Shown one piece after another: positions 1-7,230 of a DNA stretch of 17,238 bases. A program made the position numbers and the translations under genes. Every line of letters starts with the position of its first letter. Position 1 is the first letter of the stretch. The notes beneath the pieces were generated by a model that worked only from the letters and a program-made list of their open reading frames with translations, was not told the DNA's origin and did no database searches. Source of the stretch: an uncultured Lachnospiraceae bacterium (GTDB lineage Bacteria; Bacillota; Clostridia; Lachnospirales; Lachnospiraceae); the NCBI GenBank assembly GCA_910577165.1, contig CAJTLX010000063.1, forward strand, positions 1-17,238. Direction: 5' to 3'.

Positions 1-20
1 TAGGAAGAATAATTTCTTCT

Positions 21-103
21 GCGAATCATGCGCATCCGCCGGAGGCACCATGTTCAGAGAACATGGTATAATATCGACAGATATTATACCCGCGCTGATT
101 CGC
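21..103. repeat. multi-hairpin inverted-repeat element
   Basis: The ends GCGAATCATGCGC (21-33) and GCGCTGATTCGC (92-103) pair over 12 bp with one bulged T. Inside are two perfect inverted repeats: ACCATGTTC-AGA-GAACATGGT (47-67) and GGTATAATATC-GACA-GATATTATACC (65-90). They share the bases GGT (65-67), so the full-length forms of both cannot exist at once. The second arm pair puts a TATAAT box on both strands. This is seen directly. The function is unknown; it could be a folded RNA, a REP-like repeat, or the terminator region of a gene upstream of the window. Confidence 0.55.
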
Positions 104-133
104 ATTCGACCAAAGGAACCACACTAAAGATGC

Positions 134-185
134 GAAGAATAATTTTTCTGTATATCCGGAGAACATGGTATAATAACCATTATAA
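134..185 (+). repeat. second, shortened copy of the window-start repeat
   Basis: GAAGAATAATTT (134-145) and GAACATGGTATAAT (161-174) repeat the same words found at 4-15 and 59-72, in the same order. The spacing is 28 bases shorter, so this copy has lost or never had the first hairpin. The end of the unit has its own hairpin, TATAAT-AACC-ATTATA (169-184). It lies just upstream of the T-box leader. Confidence 0.5.
146..174 (+). promoter_or_regulatory. candidate promoter for the thrS T-box transcript
   Basis: TATAAT at 169-174 is preceded by TGG, giving an extended -10 (TGN-TATAAT). The -35 position (146-151, TTCTGT) is a poor match. A start near 181 would leave about 50 bases before T-box stem I, an acceptable geometry. 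A weaker alternative is TTGTCA (202-207), 17 bases, AAATAA (225-230), but that would start transcription inside stem I. Confidence 0.4.
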
Positions 186-228
186 ATGAGCAAACTTTTT
201 ATTGTCACAGATGGATCAAAAAACAAAT

Positions 229-468
229 AAAACGCTGAGGAGATAAGTAGCGGACGGCGTATGTCAGAGAGGGATGGAGTTTGCTGAAACCATCCTCATA
301 TCAAGTCGGTGAAGACCAGCTCCGAGTGGCTCTAATACAGCCCGGTGATTCCGTTATCGTCATCAATGGAGCCGGCAGCAGGATTTCGTGTCCGCTGCAA
401 GAAGGGTGGAACCGCGGGTATATGCTCGTCCCTTCCGAGACTGGATTGTCTTGGAAGGGACATTTTTT
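229..468 (+). promoter_or_regulatory. T-box leader, threonine type, of thrS
   Basis: This leader senses uncharged tRNA and lets transcription proceed into thrS when threonyl-tRNA is short. The T-box signature AAGGGTGGAACCGCG is at 402-416, and the stem I landmarks AGTAG and AGAGAG are near 246-275. A candidate specifier codon ACC (threonine), followed by A, is at 315-317. The TGGA of the T-box bulge would pair with a tRNA ending UCCA. GAAGGG (401-406) can pair with CCCTTC (430-435) as antiterminator, which disrupts the terminator at 428-468. The downstream gene is threonyl-tRNA synthetase, which agrees with the codon. The exact 5' boundary is approximate. Confidence 0.93.
428..468 (+). terminator. 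T-box-controlled terminator
   Basis: Perfect stem GTCCCTTCC (428-436) / GGAAGGGAC (453-461) followed by ATTTTTT. The left arm overlaps the 3' side of the antiterminator, as expected for a T-box attenuator. Confidence 0.93.
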
Positions 469-484
469 ATGCGTATTAACATAA

Positions 485-524
485 ATATGTGTAAACATAT
501 ATAAAATATAGTTGCTAATGCAAC
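485..524. repeat. double-hairpin element, copy A
   Basis: Two small hairpins with four-base loops: ATATGT-GTAA-ACATAT (485-500) and GTTGC-TAAT-GCAAC (511-524), separated by 10 bases, centres 25 bp apart. Read on the minus strand, its geometry (14 + 10 + 16 bases) is the same as the element at 14286-14325, and the first hairpin matches that copy at 12 of 14 positions. It lies between the T-box terminator and thrS. The function is unknown. Confidence 0.45.
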
Positions 525-621
525 ATATCTCCCTGCATTTTCCAACTTTCTGGATGATATGGTAAAAAATGTAAAATATTGCAGGAATTTTTTAATCGCT
601 CTGCAAAGAATGGAGGTTTTT

Positions 622-2586
622 ATGAAGATTACGTTAAAGGATGGCTCTGTAAAGGAGTATGCGGGCGAAATGTCCGTGATCGATATTGCAAGGGATATCA
701 GCGAGGGGCTTGCCAGAATGGCCTGTGCCGGCGAGGTGGATGGAAAGGTGGTGGATCTTCGCACCATAGTTTCTAGCGACTGCACGCTAAGTATCTTAAC
801 TTTTCAGGACGATGCGGGGAAAAAAGCTTACCGCCATACCACTTCCCATGTGCTTGCTCAGGCGGTAAAACGCCTCTATCCGGAGGCTAAGCTTGCCATT
901 GGTCCATCGATCGACAATGGTTTTTACTATGATTTTGACTGCCCGCCATTTGACCGCGATGCATTAGATGCATTGGAGGCGGAGATGAAAAAAATCATAA
1001 AGGAGGGTGTGGAACTTACGCGCTTTACCTTGCCGCGCGAAGAGGCAATTAAATTTATGCAGGAGAGGGAAGAGCCATACAAAGTGGAATTGATTTGCGA
1101 TCTGCCTGAGGATGCGGAAATCTCCTTTTACCGCCAGGGAGATTTTGTGGATCTTTGCGCAGGACCTCACCTGATGAGCACAAAAAATATTAAGGCGATC
1201 AAACTGACCTCCTCCTCCGGCGCGTACTGGCGCGGAAGCGAGAAAAATAAGATGCTGACCCGCATCTATGGTACAGCGTACACAAAGAATGCGGAGTTGG
1301 AAGAGTATCTGGCATATCTGGAAGAGATCAAGAAGCGCGATCACAATAAGCTTGGCAGAGAGATGGAGCTATTTACCACCGTGGACGTAATTGGGCAGGG
1401 ATTACCGCTTCTGATGCCAAAGGGGACGAAAATGGTGCAGACCTTGCAGCGTTGGATTGAGGATCTGGAAGATAATGAGTGGGGCTATGTGCGCACGAAA
1501 ACACCACTGATGGCAAAAAGTGATCTCTATAAGATCTCCGGTCATTGGGATCATTACAAGGAGGGAATGTTTGTACTCGGTGATGAGGCGAAGGACAAGG
1601 AAGTGTTTGCATTGCGTCCGATGACCTGCCCATTCCAGTATTATGTCTATAAGGCAAGTCAGAAATCCTACCGCGATCTGCCTCTGCGCTACGGCGAAAC
1701 TTCGACACTGTTCCGCAACGAGGATTCCGGCGAGATGCATGGACTGACGCGCGTGCGTCAGTTTACCATTTCCGAGGGGCATTTGATTGTGCGTCCGGAT
1801 CAGATGGTGGAGGAGTTTAAGGGGTGTCTTGCATTGGCAAAATACTGTCTGACCACGCTTGGCTTACAGGATGATGTGACTTATCATCTCTCCCGATGGG
1901 ATCCGGAAAACCGTGAGAAATATATTGGGGAGCCGGAAGTCTGGGAGCAGACCGAGCAGCATATTCGCGATGTATTGACGGAACTTGATATTCCATTTAC
2001 AGAAGATGTCGGCGAGGCGGCATTCTACGGACCGAAGGTCGATATTAACACAAAGAATGTCTATGGCAAAGAGGATACGATGATCACGATCCAGTGGGAC
2101 GCACTGTTAGCGGAACAGTTTGATATGTATTATATTGATCAGAATGGGGATAAAGTGCGTCCGTATATTATTCACCGCACATCGATGGGCTGCTATGAGA
2201 GAACGCTTGCATGGCTGATTGAAAAATATGCCGGCAATTTCCCGACTTGGCTCTGTCCGGAGCAGGTGAGAGTGCTGCCGATTTCGGATAAGTACAATGA
2301 TTATGCGAACAGAGTACTTGCCCAGTTAAAGAAAAATGGCATTTTGGCAACCGTTGATGCGCGCGCGGAAAAGATTGGATTTAAGATTCGTGAGACAAGG
2401 TTGGCACATATTCCTTATATGCTTGTCGTCGGACAGAAGGAGGAGGAACAGGGCATGGTTGCTGTGCGCAGTCGTTTCCTTGGCGATGAGGGACAAAAAT
2501 CGCTTGGTAGCTTTATTGCGGCGATCTGCGAGGAGATCCGCACAAAGGAGATCCGCAAGGTGGAAGTAAAGGAAGAAGCGAAATAG
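622..2586 (+). CDS. thrS: threonyl-tRNA synthetase
   Basis: This enzyme charges tRNA-Thr with threonine in the cytoplasm (class II aminoacyl-tRNA synthetase). The 654-residue product has the full architecture: an N-terminal TGS domain (about 1-61), the editing domain with H72/H76 (RHTTSH) and C179/H183 (DLCAGPH), the class II core with motif 2 around FRNEDSGEMHGLTRVRQF (364-381), and a C-terminal anticodon-binding domain (about 540-640). The three zinc ligands that bind threonine are present: C336, H387 and H518. The length is normal. The ATG at 622 is chosen because TGGAGG (611-616) sits just ahead of it; the in-frame ATG at 559 lacks such a site and would add residues outside the family. 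The T-box leader upstream controls it. The core variant MTCPFQYYVYK is, from memory, common in clostridial ThrRS. Confidence 0.97.
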   Translation: MKITLKDGSVKEYAGEMSVIDIARDISEGLARMACAGEVDGKVVDLRTIVSSDCTLSILTFQDDAGKKAYRHTTSHVLAQAVKRLYPEAKLAIGPSIDNGFYYDFDCPPFDRDALDALEAEMKKIIKEGVELTRFTLPREEAIKFMQEREEPYKVELICDLPEDAEISFYRQGDFVDLCAGPHLMSTKNIKAIKLTSSSGAYWRGSEKNKMLTRIYGTAYTKNAELEEYLAYLEEIKKRDHNKLGREMELFTTVDVIGQGLPLLMPKGTKMVQTLQRWIEDLEDNEWGYVRTKTPLMAKSDLYKISGHWDHYKEGMFVLGDEAKDKEVFALRPMTCPFQYYVYKASQKSYRDLPLRYGETSTLFRNEDSGEMHGLTRVRQFTISEGHLIVRPDQMVEEFKGCLALAKYCLTTLGLQDDVTYHLSRWDPENREKYIGEPEVWEQTEQHIRDVLTELDIPFTEDVGEAAFYGPKVDINTKNVYGKEDTMITIQWDALLAEQFDMYYIDQNGDKVRPYIIHRTSMGCYERTLAWLIEKYAGNFPTWLCPEQVRVLPISDKYNDYANRVLAQLKKNGILATVDARAEKIGFKIRETRLAHIPYMLVVGQKEEEQGMVAVRSRFLGDEGQKSLGSFIAAICEEIRTKEIRKVEVKEEAK

Positions 2587-2630
2587 GATGAAGATTTTTT
2601 TGGAAAAAGCTTACAATAAAATATAATGGT

Positions 2631-2676
2631 AAAAAAATTGAGCAGGAGGCAGTGATTAACTGCCTCCTGCTCAATT
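2631..2676 (-). terminator. strong terminator at the end of the mraY-lysR unit
   Basis: A perfect 18-bp inverted repeat (2636-2653 with 2659-2676) with loop GATTA. On the minus strand it is followed by a run of T (the A run at 2631-2637), so it is an intrinsic terminator for the lysR transcript. The stop codon of lysR (2673-2671) lies inside the stem. Coming from thrS the stem is followed by GAAAAAATT, not T, so it is at best a poor terminator in that direction, and no other is seen after thrS. Confidence 0.85.
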
Positions 2677-3588
2677 GAAAAAATTAGATTTCTCATTTTC
2701 ATTTTCTTCACAGAGCAGCCTGATAAAATATCTTGCTGCCTCCGGCAGTGGCAGAGCAGTGTCGCAGGCGGCAACCAGTGTTCGGGAAGGCAGTGGCTGT
2801 TCGGCTTCCAGTATGATCAGCCCATCTAAATTATCGTCTTTAACACAGAAATCTGGGACAAAGGCAATGCCGAGTCCAATCCGCGCAAAATCGATTAGAA
2901 GATCATTGCTGCTTAATTCAATGGCAGGTGCCAATTCCAGCGAGTGCTGTAAAAAAAGATTATGTAAAAACGCGCTTGTTGTGGAAAGCTTTCCAAGCAT
3001 GAGAATGGGGAGTTTTTGCAGATCCTTTAGGGAAAGCTTTTTGCCCGCAAGAGGAAAATACTCCGGGTTGGCAATAAATACATCGCGAAAACTCTTGACT
3101 TTATAAAGTTCCATGTCGTTCGTCAATGCTGGGTTCGGGGAGTTTGCGACAATCAAGTCGACTTTACCTTCCTCCAAAAGCTCCGCACAGCGTAAGGAAG
3201 TGCCGTTTAAGACGCGCAGATGAATCTGGGGATAGATCCGGTGAAAGCGGCTTAGATAGGGGACGAGGTAATAGCGGCAGATCGTGTCACTCGCGGCAAT
3301 GCGAAGTTCAGCGGTTCCGGTTTTGGTACAGGAGATAAGCTGGTTTTCTCCACGGCTAATCAAATGAATAGCTGGCTCGATATGTTTGAATAAAATCTCT
3401 CCCTCCCTGGTCAGAGAAACCCGCTTTGTGCTGCGGATAAACAGGGGAATGCCCAGTCGCTTTTCTAAAACCTTAATGGATTGACTGACAGCGGACTGGG
3501 AGATAAATAATTCGCTTGCCGCCTCAGAAAAACTCAGTGAGCGCGCGACATGATAAAATACTTTATACAACTCATAATTGATATCCAT
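2671..3588 (-). CDS. LysR-family transcriptional regulator
   Basis: A 305-residue DNA-binding regulator of the usual LysR size. The N-terminal winged helix-turn-helix (about 1-60) is clear: YKVFYHVARSLSFSEAASEL, then ISQSAVSQSIKVLEKRLG and LFIRSTKRVSLTREGE. Residues from about 88 onward form the periplasmic-binding-like effector domain (LRIAASDTICRYYLVPYL onward). The ATG at 3588 starts the conserved HTH at the proper distance; AGGAGG (3601-3606) is 12 bases upstream, a rather long spacing. The gene follows the MraY-type gene by 41 bases on the same strand, so the two are probably co-transcribed, unlike the common divergent LysR layout. The effector and targets cannot be read from the sequence. 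Its own operon is a reasonable target, given the dyad at 4611-4635, but that is inference. Confidence 0.92.
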   Translation of the reverse strand: MDINYELYKVFYHVARSLSFSEAASELFISQSAVSQSIKVLEKRLGIPLFIRSTKRVSLTREGEILFKHIEPAIHLISRGENQLISCTKTGTAELRIAASDTICRYYLVPYLSRFHRIYPQIHLRVLNGTSLRCAELLEEGKVDLIVANSPNPALTNDMELYKVKSFRDVFIANPEYFPLAGKKLSLKDLQKLPILMLGKLSTTSAFLHNLFLQHSLELAPAIELSSNDLLIDFARIGLGIAFVPDFCVKDDNLDGLIILEAEQPLPSRTLVAACDTALPLPEAARYFIRLLCEENENEKSNFFN

Positions 3589-3629
3589 ATCTGCGGGCAA
3601 CCTCCTTGCATTTTCTTTAGATGACAGTG

Positions 3630-4592
3630 CTACAAGATCGCATACAGGTAGGCACAGGAGAGTACTACCTGTAAGATCAGGAAGCGAAATACCGTCTGAG
3701 TATCCGACCATCCGGAATTTTTGCGCGCGTGATCATGCAGGGGTGTGCGCGTGTTCTTTAAAATATGAATTTTTAAAAAGCGCAGCAGTGCCACTTTAAA
3801 CAAGCCAATTCCCCCGTCCACAAGAAAGACTAAACAGAAGACTAAGTAGATAAATGGTCTTCCGGATTTTAGGGTGAGCAGTGCCAGCAAAAGTCCGATT
3901 GCGCGCGAGCCGGCATCCCCCATTAAAAGCTTACTTGGGGAGGCATTGAACCAGAGATAGCCGAGCAGACAGATAATCATTAAAAGGCAAATCTGTCCAT
4001 AAGCAGCATTCTCAAGGGTAACCCGAAATAAGACAAAGTACGAAATAAGCGAGATAATCGCAATACTGCCGCACAGCCCGTCAACACCGTCGGAACAGTT
4101 TGTGACGTTGATGGAAACCCAGATTAAAATCATTGCCAAGAGAATATATACTGCTTTTGGCAGGGTAAAGGAAGTGTTAAAGAGCATAATTGTAATATCT
4201 GTGCCATTGAAATTGACGTAGGAAAACGCACAGACAAAGGCAATCACAAGGTCAATCAGTCCCTTTTTATATTCTCCCCATGGCGTTTTTGAACTGTCGT
4301 CTAAGTAGCCGCTTAGCATTGCCGCTGCCAGCATAATCAGGTAAATCAAAAGTTCTTTCTCAAATGGGACAAAGAAGAATGCGATCGCACAGAAAACAAG
4401 GATAAAGACAAGCCCTGCCCCGCGGGGTTTTCCCTGTGAGAGCGCGCCGTTCACCGCAAAAGCACGTCCACCGTCACGCGGCAAAATATTCTGCAATGCT
4501 TTGAGCAAAAAACAGGTCAGCAAAAATGCCAGGATCAGCCCGAAAAAGGCAATCCATTTTGCGGCGGAATCTGGTAAGAATAAGTACAGCAT
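3630..4592 (-). CDS. MraY-type phospho-MurNAc-pentapeptide transferase or close paralog
   Basis: A 320-residue polytopic membrane enzyme of the MraY/WecA/TagO family, which moves a phospho-sugar from a UDP-sugar to undecaprenyl phosphate on the inner face of the membrane. Family motifs are present in order: SGYLDDSSK (94-102; D98, D99), NVTNCSDGVDGL (162-173; D168, D171), LLMGDAGSRAIG (222-233; D226), and TPLHDHARKNSGWSDTQTVFRF from 283 (H286, H288), which parallels the PIHHHFE...GWSE segment of MraY more than WecA or TagO. About ten hydrophobic helices are visible. GGAGG (4598-4602) sits 5 bases before the ATG. It is not in a division/cell-wall (dcw) cluster here; lysR follows it. I infer lipid I synthesis but cannot exclude a different sugar acceptor, so no symbol is given. 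Confidence 0.85.
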   Translation of the reverse strand: MLYLFLPDSAAKWIAFFGLILAFLLTCFLLKALQNILPRDGGRAFAVNGALSQGKPRGAGLVFILVFCAIAFFFVPFEKELLIYLIMLAAAMLSGYLDDSSKTPWGEYKKGLIDLVIAFVCAFSYVNFNGTDITIMLFNTSFTLPKAVYILLAMILIWVSINVTNCSDGVDGLCGSIAIISLISYFVLFRVTLENAAYGQICLLMIICLLGYLWFNASPSKLLMGDAGSRAIGLLLALLTLKSGRPFIYLVFCLVFLVDGGIGLFKVALLRFLKIHILKNTRTPLHDHARKNSGWSDTQTVFRFLILQVVLSCAYLYAIL

Positions 4593-4610
4593 AATAGCCT
4601 CCGTTCGATT

Positions 4611-4635
4611 CTATGGATATAGTGCTTATCCATAG
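4611..4635. promoter_or_regulatory. perfect 9-bp dyad upstream of the mraY-like gene
   Basis: CTATGGATA (4611-4619), 7 bases, TATCCATAG (4627-4635). It ends 8 bases upstream of the GGAGG of the mraY-like gene and lies just downstream of its candidate promoter. With no T run after it, it is not a terminator. It could be an operator, perhaps for the LysR protein, or a 5' UTR hairpin. Confidence 0.5.
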
Positions 4636-4652
4636 ATTATGTTATGTTGTCT

Positions 4653-4681
4653 ATTTTACTACAGAATTTTGAATTTGTATA
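4653..4681 (-). promoter_or_regulatory. candidate promoter of the mraY-lysR unit
   Basis: On the minus strand TATACA (4681-4676), 17 bases, TAAAAT (4658-4653); a start near 4646 would give about a 54-base leader that includes the 4611-4635 dyad. The surrounding AT-rich DNA makes chance matches likely. The rest of the 353-base gap 4593-4945 shows only this promoter, the dyad and the divergent promoter at 4815-4843. Confidence 0.35.
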
Positions 4682-4814
4682 GCGAGGATTTTTGTTTTTT
4701 CTTTTCTGAATATAATAAAATTGATATATATTATGGAAATTTTTGTATATTTATGAAAAAGAAACGCTAAAAAGGAAGACAGAAAATCGTAAGATTTTTT
4801 CTTGTGTCGTATGA

Positions 4815-4843
4815 TTGCATATTGTGGCGGGTTATGCTATGAT
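4815..4843 (+). promoter_or_regulatory. promoter of the LtaS-like gene
   Basis: TTGCAT (4815-4820), 17 bases, TATGAT (4838-4843), preceded by TGC to make an extended -10. Transcription would begin near 4850, which rules out an upstream in-frame ATG at 4802 as the start and leaves a leader of about 95-115 bases. Confidence 0.7.
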
Positions 4844-4945
4844 AAATTCCGGACAAAAATTCAGTATGGAAATTACTGGAAATTAAATTTACAACACAAA
4901 TTTTTGTCGCGGGCAAATATTTGGGAAAAAGCCAAGGCAGACAAA

Positions 4946-7147
4946 ATGCATGGGGGTATGAAAATGGATAGGAGAGAGTTAAAAAGAGGAACAAAGAAAA
5001 AAGAGAGGCAGACAAATGTGGGGAACTGGGGAATGCAGGGACATCAAACCAGAAAGAAGATATCGGAAGTGGTAAAGAATGCGGTCGCGCGCGGAGGATT
5101 TTTTGCGGCGGTACTTATCTGGTGCGAGATGGCATTTCATCTCTGCGTGTTTCAAAAATTTAGCGGAAATCTGATTTTCCCGGTATTGTTTGCGGCGGCA
5201 GCAGGATGTTTAGCTTCCATCTTAGGTACTGTTTTTCGCGGTCATATCAATAAAATCATCACTATTATTTTTACTGTACTTGCGGCACTCTGGTACTCGA
5301 CACAGACCGTTTACGAGCATATTTTCAAAGCGTTTCTATCGGTCAATTCCATTAGGGAAAATGGTGCGGATGCAGTGGGAGAATTTTATATGCAGGCACT
5401 CAAAGGAATTGCGTCGCAGCTCTTCCCTATTCTTTTGTATTTTCTGCCGCTTGTTCTGTTGCTTTTTTTGCTCAGAAACAAAAAGCTTGAGTTTTGGCGA
5501 TCGGTCTTTAAGGCTCCAGCGATTCAGGCGGGGATGGCATTATTCTTTTATTTGATTGCCATTCTTCTTTTGCGTCTTCCGGGAAAGGAGGCGTTTTCGC
5601 CATATGATTTGTATTACAAGGATTTTGTAATGGATCTGTCAATGGAAAAACTTGGTGTGCTGACTTCCACCAGAAAGGATATTATGCAGGTCTTTGGCAA
5701 AAAGAAGGATGACGTGCTTGATGATGTGGTATTTATCGGGTTGGAGGGGACAGCGACACCGATGCCAACAAATGCACCTTCCGATGTACCAACTTTAACT
5801 AAAGAACCTTCCGCATCAACGGATATGCCGGGGGAAATTACGCCGACTCCGGAATTAACGCCGAGTGCCACGCCAACGCCAACCCCTACTCCGGTGGATA
5901 CCTCACCCAATATGTTGGATATTGATTTTGGGACTTTGGCGGAAAATGAGTCGAAAAAGACGATCAAGAATCTGCACAGCTATATGGCAAGTTCTGTTCC
6001 GACCAATAAAAATGAGTACACCGGGATGTTTGAGGGGTACAATCTGATTATGCTGACTGCGGAGGGTTATTCACAGTGGGCGGTCAACGAAGAGATCACA
6101 CCGACGCTCTACAAGATGGTACATGAAGGCTTTTATTTTGAGAATTATTATACGCCGCTGTGGTGGACAAGTACGAGCGACGGAGAGTTTGTGGAATGTA
6201 CGGGACTGATTCCAACCGGGACAAACAGTTTTTATAAGACGGCGGATCATTATATGCCACTTGGGTTCGGCTGGCAGTTTTCGCGTCTTGGCTACAGTGC
6301 GCGGGCATACCATAATCATTCTTACACCTACTATCACCGCGATAAGACGCACCCGAATATGGGGTATGACTATAAGGGTGCGAAGGGCGGCGGTCTCGAA
6401 GTCAAACTTACCTGGCCGGAGTCCGACCTTGAGATGATGCAGGTCACCGTGCCGGAGTATATTGGCGACGAGAAATTTCACGCTTATTATATGACGGTCA
6501 GCGGGCATATGGAGTACAATTGGGGAGGCAATTCCATGTCGGCAAAGAACCGGGACTATGTAAAGGATCTTGCACTTTGTGAGGAAGCTAAAGCATACCT
6601 TGCGGCACAAAAGGAACTGGACTTAGCCCTTGAGTATCTGCTTAGTCAGCTTGAGGAGGCGGGGGTTGCTGACCGAACCGTGATTGTGCTTTCCGGTGAT
6701 CATTATCCTTATGGGATGGAGAAATCCTCGATCGATGATCTGGCAGGGCATGAGGTGGAGGAAAATTTTGAATTGTACAAAAGCCACCTAATCCTCTACT
6801 GTCCGGGCATGGAACCGGTCACCGTGACAAAACCCTGCTCGGCACTTGATATTGTGCCGACGGTGTTAAATCTTTTCGGTGTGGAGTACGATTCAAGACT
6901 TTATATGGGGCAGGATATCCTCTCAACCGCCTCCCCGCTTGTAATGTTCTCAAATAAGAGCTATATTACGGACAAAGTAATGTACAATTCAAAGACCGGC
7001 GAGGTTACAAAGCTTGTGAATGAGGAATTGCCGGAAGATTATGTAAAGACAGTTTCTACAATTGTAAAGAACAAATTTAATATCTCGGCGGCGATAATTA
7101 CGGAGGATTATTACTCCTATTTGAAGGAGTATCTGCCAAAGCAATAA
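4946..7147 (+). CDS. LtaS-like membrane sulfatase-fold (phosphoglycerol transferase) enzyme
   Basis: A 733-residue membrane enzyme of the lipoteichoic acid synthase/sulfatase superfamily, whose members transfer glycerol phosphate or related groups outside the cell. Five hydrophobic helices are seen at about 52-70, 76-97, 103-121, 158-176 and 195-211, followed by an extracellular catalytic domain from about 362. Key residues line up with LtaS: metal-binding E373 (MLTAEGY), nucleophile T410 (TSTSDGEF), H521 (TVSGHMEYN) and D585-H586 (LSGDHYPYG). Between membrane and catalytic parts lies a Pro/Thr/Ser-rich stalk (about 269-321, ending in TPTPTPTP) that typical LtaS lacks. The start is uncertain by six codons: 4946 (AAGG 8 bases upstream), 4958 or 4964 (GGGGG 7 bases upstream). 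The gene is monocistronic by its own promoter. True substrate unknown; LTA-like or another glycerol-phosphate polymer is inferred. Confidence 0.88.
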   Translation: MHGGMKMDRRELKRGTKKKERQTNVGNWGMQGHQTRKKISEVVKNAVARGGFFAAVLIWCEMAFHLCVFQKFSGNLIFPVLFAAAAGCLASILGTVFRGHINKIITIIFTVLAALWYSTQTVYEHIFKAFLSVNSIRENGADAVGEFYMQALKGIASQLFPILLYFLPLVLLLFLLRNKKLEFWRSVFKAPAIQAGMALFFYLIAILLLRLPGKEAFSPYDLYYKDFVMDLSMEKLGVLTSTRKDIMQVFGKKKDDVLDDVVFIGLEGTATPMPTNAPSDVPTLTKEPSASTDMPGEITPTPELTPSATPTPTPTPVDTSPNMLDIDFGTLAENESKKTIKNLHSYMASSVPTNKNEYTGMFEGYNLIMLTAEGYSQWAVNEEITPTLYKMVHEGFYFENYYTPLWWTSTSDGEFVECTGLIPTGTNSFYKTADHYMPLGFGWQFSRLGYSARAYHNHSYTYYHRDKTHPNMGYDYKGAKGGGLEVKLTWPESDLEMMQVTVPEYIGDEKFHAYYMTVSGHMEYNWGGNSMSAKNRDYVKDLALCEEAKAYLAAQKELDLALEYLLSQLEEAGVADRTVIVLSGDHYPYGMEKSSIDDLAGHEVEENFELYKSHLILYCPGMEPVTVTKPCSALDIVPTVLNLFGVEYDSRLYMGQDILSTASPLVMFSNKSYITDKVMYNSKTGEVTKLVNEELPEDYVKTVSTIVKNKFNISAAIITEDYYSYLKEYLPKQ

Positions 7148-7163
7148 AAGTACTATTTGTGTA

Positions 7164-7192
7164 TTGACGCGATCCGCAGATTTCTGTATAAT
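7164..7192 (+). promoter_or_regulatory. near-consensus promoter of glyA
   Basis: TTGACG (7164-7169), 17 bases, TATAAT (7187-7192). It begins only 17 bases after the stop of the LtaS-like gene; no terminator lies between, so read-through from upstream is also possible. The transcription start should fall near 7199. Confidence 0.88.
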
Positions 7193-7230
7193 GGGCATGA
7201 AGAAACGGCATAAGAAAGGCAGGTAAATTC

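Noticed and set aside
4..185. CRISPR array at the window start
   Set aside because: Only two diverged repeat units with unequal internal length and no regular spacers.
281..484. 67-codon frame over the thrS leader
   Set aside because: It lies fully within the T-box and its terminator; RNA motifs explain the sequence.
559..621. Start of thrS at 559
   Set aside because: GGAGG directly precedes ATG 622, where the TGS domain begins; the extra 21 residues are not family-like.
4802..4945. N-terminal extension of the LtaS-like protein from ATG 4802
   Set aside because: It overlaps the promoter at 4815-4843, has no ribosome site, and encodes no family-like sequence.
5880..5905. Tandem nucleotide repeat as a phase-variation tract
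   Set aside because: The ACGCCAACGCC-like repeats encode a Pro/Thr linker with varied codons; too short and imperfect to suggest slippage control.
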